Assembly (NCBI GenBank): GCA_904395335.1
Contig: CAJFNR010000003.1
Location: 1-58,490, forward strand
Direction of reading: 5' to 3'
DNA length: 58,490 nucleotides
Source: Candidatus Avimonas narfae
GTDB lineage: Bacteria; Bacillota; Clostridia; Oscillospirales; Acutalibacteraceae
Part shown: one piece after another, positions 45,928 through 55,224 of the stretch
Layout of the letters: each line of letters opens with the position of its first letter
How positions within the stretch are numbered: position 1 is the first letter of the stretch
Translations under genes and position numbers: made by a program
Notes under the pieces: generated by a model
What the model was told of the DNA's origin: nothing
Database searches by the model: none
Seen by the model: the letters and a program-made list of their open reading frames with translations, nothing else

Positions 45928-47115
45928 TTACGCCATTCTGTCAACAATATCCCATTCGTGGAAGGTAGGCGCCGCTCCATAGGACGCCAAAATCGTTTGA
46001 AAATCAAACGTATACGATTCACCGGGATCCAATTCGATCTTGCACCACTTCCATGTACGCTGCCCGTTCTCCAGCTGGGCGCTTTGTGCCACCGCCCCTC
46101 TTTGAACAACAGCCGTGTTGCCGATGGCGTTGCTTCCTATATACCCATACACCGTTTTGAGAGTATCGGTATCATTCAGAATGGTCATGGTATGATAGTT
46201 TTGCGTACACCAATTGCCCAGATTGTTCAGAGGTACTGCGGCGTCCTCACTGGCCTGCAAATTCGTACCCACGAGGTTTATGCTCGTGATCTCGTTATCG
46301 TTGGCGTGCAGCTTGTTGGTTACATAACGATAGGGCATTTCGCTGGTTTTAATGGTTCCGTGCGCTGCGGTCAGGAAATATCCGGTTCCGACCCCGGAAT
46401 ATACCTGCAAATCATCCGAATACTCCTCGCTGTAAGGATAAACCACTTCATAACCGTCCACGGCGCTAACGTCATAATACATATATATGGTAACAATAAC
46501 CGCTTGGCTGCAAGTGAAGCGGATCAATCCGTTAAAGGGCTGGTTATTGGCTATGGTGTATTCGGGAGAGAGCCAGCCGGAAGCACCTTGTGCCAGGGTC
46601 ATTTGAGAGCCGCTGTTGCTGAAGAAATCTTTGACCGTTTTACCGGGATCGGACCAGCCGCTGCTGTACCCGATATTGGATACCTGCACATCCGTGTCCC
46701 CCACCGACATGTTGAAAACATGGACGCGATACTTGATTGTACGGCCGCTTCGATTCCAGTGGGAAAAAAAGACATGCGCTTCCCCCGCCGTGATCACTTG
46801 CTGGTTTACGCAATATCCGTATTCGGCCAAAGGCATACTCTTGCCGTTTACGCCGATCTGCTCCGGATAATTGGCGTAAATAATCGGCCGGTCGTTTCGG
46901 GCGAAATTCAACCGGGTGATTCCGGACAGCTCTTCCAGCGGTGTGGAGCTAATATTTTCCGAAACAGGGTATAGATAGGTAAAGGGACCCGAATTGGAAG
47001 CAGCTGTCAGCGACGGCGAAGCAAGGGCGGAATCCGCGGATACGTGGCCGATAGAAGAAGCCACCAGCATGGTAATGGCCATAAAAGCGCTGAATAATTT
47101 TACTGAATTTTTCAT
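45928..47115 (-). CDS. Secreted protein of unknown function, paralogue of the downstream lipoprotein (395 aa)
   Basis: A Sec signal peptide (MKNSVKLFSAFMAITMLVAS, with a likely cut after SADSA, about residue 30) precedes a beta-rich mature protein. Shared with the following lipoprotein are RPIIYANYPEQI (77-87), a block ending DVQVSNIGY (142-150) and a C-terminal beta stretch with the DPGESYTFDF pattern. Proteins with this architecture exist in Firmicutes, some beside copper amine oxidase-like domains, but no function is established. AAAGGAGACGACT precedes the ATG. The gap of about 130 bp to the next gene suggests a two-gene unit. Confidence 0.65.
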   Translation of the reverse strand: MKNSVKLFSAFMAITMLVASSIGHVSADSALASPSLTAASNSGPFTYLYPVSENISSTPLEELSGITRLNFARNDRPIIYANYPEQIGVNGKSMPLAEYGYCVNQQVITAGEAHVFFSHWNRSGRTIKYRVHVFNMSVGDTDVQVSNIGYSSGWSDPGKTVKDFFSNSGSQMTLAQGASGWLSPEYTIANNQPFNGLIRFTCSQAVIVTIYMYYDVSAVDGYEVVYPYSEEYSDDLQVYSGVGTGYFLTAAHGTIKTSEMPYRYVTNKLHANDNEITSINLVGTNLQASEDAAVPLNNLGNWCTQNYHTMTILNDTDTLKTVYGYIGSNAIGNTAVVQRGAVAQSAQLENGQRTWKWCKIELDPGESYTFDFQTILASYGAAPTFHEWDIVDRMA

Positions 47116-47465
47116 AGTCGTCTCCTTTCGGAAATGTTTAACCCGGGTATGCCTTTAACCGCCCATGGGAAACACGCCCTTCCTTAACCAGTTTTTATCC
47201 CAACGCTCAGTTGGAAACAGCCCACGCAACTCATAAAACACACGAAACGGGCCCGTTTGTTCCGAAACACTCCGGGTATTGTCTCCGGTTGATTTTTCCT
47301 CCTGGATCGTATAGAATCTTTTTTGCTGCTTTTTATCCCAGTTTTCTAATACACGTTCTTCTTTGTTTTGTAAATATGTGAATATTTCTTTTCATTCATT
47401 TTAGCATTTCATGTCTAATTTGTAAACATAAAATAGGAATTTTTATTATCAAAAGGAGCCGACAA
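47116..47465. other. AT-rich intergenic region
   Basis: The divergent promoter region of the secreted protein gene (minus) and the glyoxalase-like gene (plus). It is much richer in A+T than its surroundings, especially 47300-47450. I found no promoter with both boxes well matched. The site AAAAGGAG (47452-47459) serves the plus-strand gene. Confidence 0.4.
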
Positions 47466-47837
47466 ATGAAATTCAAGATGATTCACGAAAACTACAATGT
47501 CCAGGACCTAGATCAATCCCTGCGCTTTTACGCCGAAGCCCTGGGCCTGCATGAACTGCGCCGCATGGAGGCGGAGGACGGCAGCTACTCCATTGTCTAT
47601 ATCGGCAATGAAGAAACCGATTTTGAGTTGGAACTGACCTGGCTGCGGGATCATGTGGGGCCCTATGACTTGGGAGATGAAGAGTTTCATCTGGCCTTCC
47701 GCCCCGATGACTTTGAGGCCGCCCATAAGAAACACCGGGAGATGGGCTGTATCTGCTTGGAAAACCCCCAGATGGGCATTTACTTTATCCAAGACCCGGA
47801 CGGATATTGGCTGGAAATCGTGTCGGAGAAAAAATAA
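47466..47837 (+). CDS. Glyoxalase/VOC family protein (lactoylglutathione lyase-like)
   Basis: A 123-residue vicinal oxygen chelate protein. Metal-ligand positions are recognisable: MKFKMIHENYNV with the N-terminal His, LELTW and EEFHLAFRPDD in the middle, and FIQDPDGYWLEIV with Glu at the end. The order of residues resembles glyoxalase I, which detoxifies methylglyoxal adducts. The true substrate is not certain because VOC proteins are diverse. Confidence 0.82.
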   Translation: MKFKMIHENYNVQDLDQSLRFYAEALGLHELRRMEAEDGSYSIVYIGNEETDFELELTWLRDHVGPYDLGDEEFHLAFRPDDFEAAHKKHREMGCICLENPQMGIYFIQDPDGYWLEIVSEKK

Positions 47838-47988
47838 AAAACCCATTTTCTCCCTCTTCTCCCCAGCGCAGAAGGAAAGAGATATCCCCCGCAAAAAGTA
47901 GGATCAGGGGCGCTTTGCCCTTATTGGGCTTTTCGTTTAACTATTTTTTGCCACTCTTCAACTATTTTACGCCCTTTGTGCATTCTCA

Positions 47989-48017
47989 TTGAATTTTCAC
48001 CCGCTGTTCCTTATAAT
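47989..48017 (+). promoter_or_regulatory. SigA-type promoter of the tethered secreted protein gene
   Basis: TTGAAT (47989-47994) and TATAAT (48012-48017) are exactly 17 bp apart, about 132 bp before ATG 48149. Confidence 0.65.
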
Positions 48018-48148
48018 ATGGCCATTAGGGTAAAGGGACGCAATCCCCCCCAATCAGCCCGGTCATCGACAGAGGAAATCGTTTCCCTCCCTTCGATTGG
48101 CCAGGGAGCCTTGGGGGCCTGTCCAGCCCGCTCAATCAGGAGGTTATT

Positions 48149-49090
48149 ATGAAGAGACTGCAAAAGGTGTGGAGCATCCTGCTGTCTGCGGCTTTGCTCA
48201 CCTGTTCCCTTCCCTTTGCCGCATCCGCTAAGCCGGACAGCGGCGAAGCCGCCATTCCGATTGTGGATGCGGATTTCTGGGAAGTGCAGACCGGGGACGG
48301 AGAGGACTATGACACCCTCAATAACGACGAAGCGTGGGTGACCACTACCATCGCGGAGGACGGTTCTATTACCCTCAAGCGCACGGACAAGGCGAAGGAT
48401 CCCTGGGCGGCAGTCCGCAGTATTCCCGTGGAAAAACGGCCCACCTTCAACCTGAACGAATGCCCCTACCTCTATTACGACATCACCGCTACAGGGGATT
48501 GGAATATCCTGCTGACCCTGAACGGCGTGACCGTACGCATCGCCAAGCCCATCTGCAACAACGGTGGCAAAAACCTGGTCAGCCGGTGGGACGGCGACGG
48601 CAAGGCGGGTACTTATCAGGGGAAATTTGATCTGAGGGAGTATCTGAAAAGCGAATCCGCTTTTTCGCAGATCAGTGGGTTGGACGAAATGTTTATTCCC
48701 CACGTCACGCTGTATGTCGTGGACTCCAGCCTGAACAGTTTTAGAAGCGAATTCACCGTCAATCAGCTGTCCATCGGCAATGACGATGAGAGCATGGAGT
48801 CCGGACCGGCGCTCAGCTTTTCTCTGGTGACAGGCGATGATGAACCGTGGCCGGAGGATTGGGACAAGGTGGACGGCGAAACCCTTCCTTCCCGCACCAA
48901 GATTTCCACCACTGCCCGTACCACGGCGACCACAGGCGGTGGACAATCCGCCGGGGATGCTGACGGCACGGACAGCAACGGCTGGGTTCTGCCGGTGGTC
49001 ATCGCCGCTGTGGCTGTGGTCATCGTCGCCGGTGTCGTCATCACGGTGGTCATCCTGCGGAAGAAAAAGAACGGTGCCCCGAAGGGATAA
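48149..49090 (+). CDS. Secreted protein with C-terminal membrane anchor, unknown function (313 aa)
   Basis: The N-terminal signal peptide (MKRLQKVWSILLSAALLTCS, cut near SASA-K) is followed by a beta-rich domain of about 200 residues containing one possible carbohydrate-binding-like stretch (LYYDITATGDWNILLTLNG). A Ser/Thr/Gly-rich linker (about 240-270) leads to a C-terminal transmembrane helix (VLPVVIAAVAVVIVAGVVIT) and a basic tail (LRKKKNG). The architecture is a membrane-tethered exoprotein; sortase motifs were not seen. AGGAGG precedes the ATG. I do not recognise the family. Confidence 0.6.
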   Translation: MKRLQKVWSILLSAALLTCSLPFAASAKPDSGEAAIPIVDADFWEVQTGDGEDYDTLNNDEAWVTTTIAEDGSITLKRTDKAKDPWAAVRSIPVEKRPTFNLNECPYLYYDITATGDWNILLTLNGVTVRIAKPICNNGGKNLVSRWDGDGKAGTYQGKFDLREYLKSESAFSQISGLDEMFIPHVTLYVVDSSLNSFRSEFTVNQLSIGNDDESMESGPALSFSLVTGDDEPWPEDWDKVDGETLPSRTKISTTARTTATTGGGQSAGDADGTDSNGWVLPVVIAAVAVVIVAGVVITVVILRKKKNGAPKG

Positions 49091-49123
49091 CCCATCGAAA
49101 GACATTCGTGCATATTGTATTGG

Positions 49124-49159
49124 AAACAGCAGCCTTTGATTCCAAAGGCTGCTGTTTTT
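49124..49159 (+). terminator. Intrinsic terminator
   Basis: AAACAGCAGCCTTTG (49124-49138) pairs with CAAAGGCTGCTGTTT (49143-49157), followed by TT. It closes the preceding transcription unit. Confidence 0.85.
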
Positions 49160-49353
49160 CATGACGGATAGAACACCGGCTGGCTTCGTTCGATACGCCC
49201 CTGCACCGCTCCCGGCGCCTATCACGGGCCGCTGTCCCGCTTTCCAGCGGCCGGGCCCCATTTTGTACCCGGCTCCTCTAAGGACCGCACGGTCTTTCTT
49301 TCCCCTCTTCCACATATACATACCCTATGAGCGGGAAAAAGGGAGGCGCCTGT

Positions 49354-50478
49354 ATGTATTGTGTCATCGCCAGAAAAGGACTGCGCCGGATAGGGGCCGC
49401 GGTCCTAGCCGCCGCAGTGCTGTGTACCGGCTGCGGCATGCTGTTCAGCCGCGCCGCCAGCCGTACCGCCGAAAGCGGCGAAAGCAGCACACAGGATTTC
49501 ATCAAATGGGTGGATTTTAATGTGCCATATGAAGCGTTGGAACACGCTATGAAGCTGGACATTCAGTCCCACAGCAGCGGGGATTCCCTTCCACTGGACT
49601 GGGTGGAGCTGCTGGCCTATGTGGCCGCCAAGTTCGGAGGGGATTCCTCCTGCTTTACCATCGCCCGTCTGGACGATATCGCCGCCCGCCTGCAGGAGGG
49701 TGTGCCCATGGAAGAGCTAGCAGCAGGGATCAAAACCTACGATTATTATTACGAGGCTTACAGCGCCGTGCTGGGGGGCTTTCTGGGGACCTATGAGGTG
49801 GAGGTGGACGACCCGGGGGTGGAGGGCGGTAAGCGATGGGAACGCACCTATGGGCTGAAAGCATTCTCTCCCATCGCCAAAAACTATCCTTACAACGATT
49901 ACGATGATTTCGGCAGCAGCCGGTCCTATGGCTACAAACGCAAGCATCTGGGCCACGACATGATGGGCGCCACCGGCACTCCCATCATCGCTGTGGAAAG
50001 CGGCACGGTGGAAGCACTGGGCTGGAACCAATACGGCGGCTGGCGCATCGGCATCCGCAGCTTTGACGGCAAGCGCTATTATTACTATGCCCATCTGCGC
50101 CAGAATTTCCCCTATCATCTGGATCTGGAGGAAGGGGATGTGGTGATGGCCGGGGACGTCATCGGTTACCTGGGGCATACCGGCTACAGCACCACGGAAA
50201 ATACCAACAACATCAACCAGCCCCATCTCCACTTTGGCATGGAACTGGTCTTTGACGAATCCCAAAAGGAGAGCGACAACGAAATCTGGATCGACGTCTA
50301 TGCCATCGTCCGGCTGCTGTACCGCAACCGGTCGGAAGTGGTGAAAAACCCGGAAACCAAAGACTATAACCGGGTATACGGCTACCGGGAGGCGGATATG
50401 GACAGCGAGTCCCCCGGCGGCATTTCGGATAGCGGCGGCGCGGACGGCGGCGAAGCCGGCACATCACCCACGGGATGA
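49354..50478 (+). CDS. M23 family metallopeptidase (LytM-type)
   Basis: A 374-residue exported protein. After an N-terminal hydrophobic segment (AAVLAAAVLCTG) comes a long helical region and, from about residue 190, an M23 domain: KHLGHDMMG (zinc His and Asp), DGKRYYYYAHLRQ and NQPHLHFGMEL (zinc HLH). Such enzymes cut peptidoglycan cross-bridges; inactive forms act in sporulation or division. The zinc-ligand residues are kept, so it is probably active. ATG 49354 has GGGAGG eight bases before it; the start nine codons earlier has no such site. Confidence 0.85.
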   Translation: MYCVIARKGLRRIGAAVLAAAVLCTGCGMLFSRAASRTAESGESSTQDFIKWVDFNVPYEALEHAMKLDIQSHSSGDSLPLDWVELLAYVAAKFGGDSSCFTIARLDDIAARLQEGVPMEELAAGIKTYDYYYEAYSAVLGGFLGTYEVEVDDPGVEGGKRWERTYGLKAFSPIAKNYPYNDYDDFGSSRSYGYKRKHLGHDMMGATGTPIIAVESGTVEALGWNQYGGWRIGIRSFDGKRYYYYAHLRQNFPYHLDLEEGDVVMAGDVIGYLGHTGYSTTENTNNINQPHLHFGMELVFDESQKESDNEIWIDVYAIVRLLYRNRSEVVKNPETKDYNRVYGYREADMDSESPGGISDSGGADGGEAGTSPTG

Positions 50479-50572
50479 ACCGGAGCTTTTCCGTCGGACT
50501 TGCCGTGATTCCCAAAACGCGGTATGATGAGCGGAGCAAATCCATTTTGTGTAACAGAGGAGGGGCCGTTTC

Positions 50573-51511
50573 ATGATTGTCAGCGCCAGCCGTCGGACCG
50601 ATCTGCCCGCTTTCTACACCCCCTGGCTGCTCCGCCGCCTGGGGGAAGGGGAGGTGCTGGTCCCTTCCCCCAGGCATCCTCATCGGCTGAGCCGAATACC
50701 GCTCACCCCCGATGTGGTGGACTGCCTAGTTTTCTGGACCAAGAACCCCACCCCTCTCCTTCCCCATCTCCGGGAGCTGGAGCAAAGCGGCTACTCCTTC
50801 TATTTTCAGATAACCCTCACCCCCTACGGCTCTCAATGGGAGCCCGGCGTGCCTGCCGTAACGGAGCGGATCGCTGTCTTTCAACGCCTGGCTTCAGTCC
50901 TGTGGCCGGGGCAGGTGGTCTGGCGGTACGACCCCGTGCTGCTGTCACCTCAGTGGACGGTGCAAGCCCATCAGCGCGCTTTTGAGGGATTGGCTTCCGC
51001 GCTGGAGGGATGTACGGACCAGGTGGTTTTCAGCTTTCTGGACTGGTATGCCGGAATGGGAAAGCGGATGCGGGAAGTGCAGGGGCGGTGCCCTTCATCC
51101 GAGGAAGAGGAATCCCTGGCCGCCGCCTTCGTCCGCTCCGCCCGCGCCCACGGCATGGAAGCGTCCGTTTGCTGCGAACGGGATTTTTCCCGCCTGGGAA
51201 TCAGCGCCTCCTCCTGCATCGACAGGGAACGTATCCAGCGGATCACGGGCTTTCCGCTAAAAGTGGGCAGAGATACAGGGCAGCGGGCTGCCTGCCACTG
51301 TGTCAAAAGCGTGGATATCGGTACCTACGGCACCTGTCCCCACGGCTGCCGGTACTGCTACGCCAACCCAGGTCCTGAAGCGGTGCGGCGCCAATGGGAA
51401 CGCCATGATCCCTCCTCCCCCCTGCTGCTGGGGCACCCCGGACCGGAGGATGAAATCATCCCCTACACGGCCGCATCCCTGCGCGTCGGGCAAACCTCTC
51501 TGTTCGACTGA
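50573..51511 (+). CDS. DUF1848 family protein, radical SAM-like
   Basis: A 312-residue protein of the DUF1848 family. The N-terminal MIVSASRRTDLPAFYTPWLL and LVFWTKNP, and the C-terminal cysteine motif CPHGCRYCYAN (as in radical SAM-like iron-sulfur sites), are typical. Another Cys pair (ACHC) precedes it. The function is unknown; members are often found in spore formers. It lies about 95 bp after the M23 gene. Confidence 0.85.
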   Translation: MIVSASRRTDLPAFYTPWLLRRLGEGEVLVPSPRHPHRLSRIPLTPDVVDCLVFWTKNPTPLLPHLRELEQSGYSFYFQITLTPYGSQWEPGVPAVTERIAVFQRLASVLWPGQVVWRYDPVLLSPQWTVQAHQRAFEGLASALEGCTDQVVFSFLDWYAGMGKRMREVQGRCPSSEEEESLAAAFVRSARAHGMEASVCCERDFSRLGISASSCIDRERIQRITGFPLKVGRDTGQRAACHCVKSVDIGTYGTCPHGCRYCYANPGPEAVRRQWERHDPSSPLLLGHPGPEDEIIPYTAASLRVGQTSLFD

Positions 51512-51635
51512 AAGGAAGGGCCCCTCCGGGCAACAGCGCCTCACCGGCTTTTGTTCCCACGGATCGGCCGAGGCGATACTGCGCCAGTTTTTTCCCCCTG
51601 CCCCCCTTATGAAAACCGCAAGCATTCCCTCTTCC

Positions 51636-51688
51636 GGCATAAAGAAGACCTGAAGCTCCCAAGGGGAACTTCAGGTCTTCTTTATGCC
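51636..51688. terminator. Perfect 20-bp palindromic terminator between convergent genes
   Basis: GGCATAAAGAAGACCTGAAG (51636-51655) is exactly complementary to 51669-51688, with CTCCC/GGGG near the loop. It lies between the convergent DUF1848 and PglF-like genes and can terminate both. Confidence 0.75.
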
Positions 51689-51932
51689 ACTATAGGAGTT
51701 AACGACTTCTTCCACCGGAGTGAGACGGAAAGATACAACAGGGTAGCTATTGGAATTCCGAAGGCTCTTTTTATATCCACCTCGTTTGTCACCGCCTATA
51801 TCCGGACAGCGGTGCCGCCCCACTCAGAACGTCCCTTTTATCCCTTGTGCAGCTGCCTCTGTAAAATCATTTTCCCGGCCCCCTACAGACAAGGCCGCAG
51901 GGATGCCGGGAACTCTCCGCTATCGCCTCCGC

Positions 51933-53828
51933 TCAGGCGGTTTGGTCCCCTTCCTTTTCCGCCTGCCGGACCTGAGCGCCGTCAGGGCCGCCCAGCTCAT
52001 GGTGGAAGGTGGGAACCAGATCGTGGAGCCGGGTGAGGATCAGGTCGATATCGTCCCCGTCCATCACCTGCTTGAGGGCGTTCATTTTCTCGATGAAATC
52101 CTCGATTTTCACCGGGATCTGGTTGCCGATGAAAATCTTATGGTTCATGGTGGACTGGAGCCCCTCTTCATTCATCAGCAGCTCCTCATACAGCTTCTCG
52201 CCTGGACGCAGACCGGTAAACACGATGTTGACATCGCGGTAAGGCTCCTTGCCGTACTGACGGATGAGGTTTTCCGCCAGGGTGACGATCTTCACCGGCT
52301 CGCCCATATCCAGCACAAAAATTTCGCCGCCTTTGGCCATGGCGCCCGCCTGCAGAATCAGGGATACCGCCTCCGGAATGGTCATGAAATACCGGATGAT
52401 ATCGGGATGGGTAACCGTCACCGGCCCGCCCTCTTCGATCTGCTTACGGAACAGAGGAATTACAGACCCGTTGGACCCCAGCACATTGCCGAAGCGCACC
52501 GCCACATATTCGGTGCCGGTGGACTGCTCCGCCATGTACTGCATGATCATTTCGCAGCAGCGCTTGGTGGCGCCCATGACATTGGTGGGATTGACCGCTT
52601 TGTCAGTGGATACCAGCACAAACTTTTTCACCCGGTACAGATCCGCCAGATTGGCCACGTTAAAGGTGCCGATGACGTTGTTTTTTACCGCTTCCTCCGG
52701 ATTGGTCTCCATCAGCGGAACATGTTTGTGGGCCGCGGCGTGAAAGACTACCGTGGGGCGAAACAGACGGAACAGGCGGTCCATTTTCTTGAAATCCCGC
52801 ACCGACGCGATCTGGGTAGTAAAGGGCAGGCCGCCTTTGTATTCCCGGATCAGCTCCTGCTGGATGTCGTAGGCATTGTTCTCATAAATATCCACGATGA
52901 TGAGCAGCCGGGGGCGATAACGGGCAATCTGACGGCACAACTCGGAGCCGATGGAGCCGCCGCCGCCCGTAACCATACACACCTCCCCCTCGATAAAGGA
53001 GGCGATATCGCGGTTGTCGAACTGGATGGGATCGCGCCCCAAAAGATCCTCGATCCGGACCTCCTTCACCTGGTTGAGCAGGGCTCCGTCCTCCAACATG
53101 GTGTGCATATAGGGCAAAGTCTTGATCCGACGTCCCGTGGAGGAACAGATCTGTAGGATACGCTTGCGGGACGCCTCATCGATGGAGGGGACGGCCAGCA
53201 GGATGGTGTCGATGTGCAGACGGTCACACAGTTCCGGAATACGGCTGGTGGGCCCGTATACCCGCACCCCATTGAGGCTGCGGGAAATTTTCTGCTTGCT
53301 GTCGTCCACGATGCAGACGGGATAATACGGACAATCGGTGCCCAGCATCTCGGTGAGGATGGACTTGCAGGCCTGTCCCGCGCCGATGATCATGGTTCGG
53401 TCCCGCACCGGCTTGCTCCAATGCCGGCTGGTGACCACATACAGTGACTGGTACAGCATACGCAGCCCCACCACCAGTACCATTGCAATAAGCAGGGACA
53501 GCACCATATAAATATTGGAGCGGTAATCCTTCTCCACCGTCACCACCGTGATGAGATAACTGGCGCTGCTGCCCATGAGAATGCTGAAAATGCACAGCAC
53601 AAAGTCCCGGGCATTGGCATACCGCCAGATGCTGCGGTATGCACCCGATATCGCCAGCGCCAGCATGTTGCACACGGTAAAATTCAAGATATGCCAATAG
53701 ACATGATGGGGTTCCAGATGAACAATCGTCAGGGAGTTGGATAAGAAATACGCGGCAAAGCAGGCCAAGATCAGAGTCAAAAAATCGATAATGATCAGCA
53801 GGAGTTTACGCGAGTTCATTTTTTTCAT
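51933..53828 (-). CDS. Polysaccharide biosynthesis nucleotide-sugar dehydratase (PglF/CapD family)
   Basis: A 631-residue membrane protein. Four N-terminal transmembrane helices (residues about 10-120) are followed by a CoA-binding-like Rossmann part (IIGAGQACKSILTEM) and the NAD-binding SDR domain (VTGGGGSIGSELCRQ, about 297-311). The active site reads STDKAVNPTNVMGATKR, with Met in place of the usual SDR Tyr, as in PglF/WbpM-type 4,6-dehydratases. It likely converts UDP-GlcNAc to a 4-keto-6-deoxy sugar for surface glycans. A start 28 codons upstream exists, but ATG 53828 leads directly into the first helix. It stands alone here, not in a glycan cluster. Confidence 0.9.
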   Translation of the reverse strand: MKKMNSRKLLLIIIDFLTLILACFAAYFLSNSLTIVHLEPHHVYWHILNFTVCNMLALAISGAYRSIWRYANARDFVLCIFSILMGSSASYLITVVTVEKDYRSNIYMVLSLLIAMVLVVGLRMLYQSLYVVTSRHWSKPVRDRTMIIGAGQACKSILTEMLGTDCPYYPVCIVDDSKQKISRSLNGVRVYGPTSRIPELCDRLHIDTILLAVPSIDEASRKRILQICSSTGRRIKTLPYMHTMLEDGALLNQVKEVRIEDLLGRDPIQFDNRDIASFIEGEVCMVTGGGGSIGSELCRQIARYRPRLLIIVDIYENNAYDIQQELIREYKGGLPFTTQIASVRDFKKMDRLFRLFRPTVVFHAAAHKHVPLMETNPEEAVKNNVIGTFNVANLADLYRVKKFVLVSTDKAVNPTNVMGATKRCCEMIMQYMAEQSTGTEYVAVRFGNVLGSNGSVIPLFRKQIEEGGPVTVTHPDIIRYFMTIPEAVSLILQAGAMAKGGEIFVLDMGEPVKIVTLAENLIRQYGKEPYRDVNIVFTGLRPGEKLYEELLMNEEGLQSTMNHKIFIGNQIPVKIEDFIEKMNALKQVMDGDDIDLILTRLHDLVPTFHHELGGPDGAQVRQAEKEGDQTA

Positions 53829-54140
53829 AGCATCCGATTCCTTTATCTCACCTATAAAAGGAGGCTGTCCCGGCCTGTCCGGGCCCACTCCTGTTGTATT
53901 AAATTTACCCATGGGACCTCACGGATTCTTTCCAGGAAATTGCACCCATGAATAAAATAAGTATATCAGGGGCGGCATTCAGTGTCAACCATTGTGCCCG
54001 TCTCATAGGAATAGTGTACCCGGTCCAACCCGCATTTCCGCGGGCACGACAGATATTTTTCTTCGATGCTTCAACTGCCTTTTATATCGCCATCCTATCT
54101 TCGGGATACCCCTCACGAGCATTCAAAACGTTCCCGGAAA

Positions 54141-54167
54141 GAAAAAAGCGGGAGAAACTTCTCCCGC
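54141..54167 (-). terminator. Terminator of the macrodomain-sirtuin operon
   Basis: GCGGGAGAA (54148-54156) pairs with TTCTCCCGC (54159-54167). Read on the minus strand it is followed by six T. It lies about 155 bp beyond the sirtuin stop, on the far side of the 45-bp repeat. Confidence 0.75.
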
Positions 54168-54242
54168 AAAATAGTTTTTTATACAACACTCATTTGCTAT
54201 CCATATCAGCTCGAAGAAAGATTCCAAAGGACAGCTTCTGGC

Positions 54243-54287
54243 CCAGGGACTTCCTACATCGCTTGCCATCAAACATAAAGGCCCTGG
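54243..54287. repeat. 45-bp dispersed hairpin repeat, copy 2
   Basis: Begins CCAGGGACTTCC and ends AAAGGCCCTGG. It matches copy 1 at 18085-18129 at 39 of 45 positions, differing by transitions only, and keeps the terminal pairing CCAGGG/CCCTGG. It lies in the transcribed tail of the sirtuin operon. Confidence 0.7.
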
Positions 54288-54321
54288 CGAGAGAACCGGC
54301 CCGAAGGGACGCCTCCTGTTT

Positions 54322-55224
54322 TCAGGCAAGGCGGCTGCCCTCTCCCTTTTGTACGAGGAGACAATCGGCTAGGACCTTTCCGATATCTTCCCCCAGGCAA
54401 AGGGATCGTTGCTGAATTTCCCGCGGACAAAAGGCCTCCTGCCGGTTGATGCAGATATAGGCGGCCTGCGGGTTCCCCGCGGTCATTCGCCAGAAGGGAT
54501 ACTTGATGATCCCCGGGGTATTTCCTCCTACCCCCAGTTCCAAAAACAGCACATGCCGGTTTTCCAGACGGTGGAGGAACGCCTCGTACCGGCCGGCGGC
54601 GGCATACCATCCCTCGTCCTGCACGAAGGAATCGTCACAGCGCAGGTTCATCGTCATCGGCGCGCCGCAGACAGGGCACTGGGGGATCAGCTCTTCCGGA
54701 ATGCGCATATCCCTTTGTTCCGCAAGCATTTCCCGGACAGCCGGTTCATTGTCATAGGTCTTGTCGTGACAGGCTTTGGAGCATTGCCACAGGCCGTAGT
54801 CCCCCTGCGTATAAAATAACCGCTGTTTCTCAAAACCGGCCAACTGGAATTGGTGATCCACATTGGTGGTGATCACAAAGAAATCCCTGTCCCGTACAAG
54901 CTCCAACAAATCGGTATAGGGCTTTCCCGCGGGCTGGTCATAGCGGTTCACATAAATCTGCCTCGACCACCACGCCCAGTATTCCTGAAGGGTGTCATAA
55001 GGATAAAATCCCCCCGAATACATATCGGTAATTCCGTATTTCCGCCGAAAATCCGAGAAATAGCGTTCAAACCGCTCTCCGTCATAAGTCAGCCCCGCCG
55101 ATGTAGACATTCCCGCCCCCGCGCCAACGACAACGGCGTCAGCGGTTTGCAGCTCCTTTTGGAGCTTTCGCACTGCCTCCCAGTAAGTTCCGGTAGATTT
55201 GATAATCGATGTCCTGAAATACAT
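54322..55224 (-). CDS. Class M sirtuin (SirTM-type, probable protein ADP-ribosyltransferase)
   Basis: A 300-residue SIR2-fold protein. The NAD loop GAGAGMSTSAGLTYDGERF (35-53) and TTNVDHQF (119-126) are present, but where deacetylating sirtuins have the catalytic His (HG) this has Gln: FYTQGDYG, Q140. That replacement defines SirTM enzymes, which ADP-ribosylate a lipoyl carrier protein rather than deacetylate. A zinc finger is formed by C148, C152, C183 and C186. The ATG lies 86 bp inside the macrodomain gene, and no later start in frame is convincing, so the two genes overlap and are probably coupled. The first 20 residues could be read differently. Confidence 0.85.
   Translation of the reverse strand: MYFRTSIIKSTGTYWEAVRKLQKELQTADAVVVGAGAGMSTSAGLTYDGERFERYFSDFRRKYGITDMYSGGFYPYDTLQEYWAWWSRQIYVNRYDQPAGKPYTDLLELVRDRDFFVITTNVDHQFQLAGFEKQRLFYTQGDYGLWQCSKACHDKTYDNEPAVREMLAEQRDMRIPEELIPQCPVCGAPMTMNLRCDDSFVQDEGWYAAAGRYEAFLHRLENRHVLFLELGVGGNTPGIIKYPFWRMTAGNPQAAYICINRQEAFCPREIQQRSLCLGEDIGKVLADCLLVQKGEGSRLA

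Noticed and set aside
51750-53156. 468-codon plus-strand frame opposite the PglF-like gene
   Set aside because: The minus strand carries a complete dehydratase with Rossmann and active-site motifs; the plus frame is its antisense shadow.
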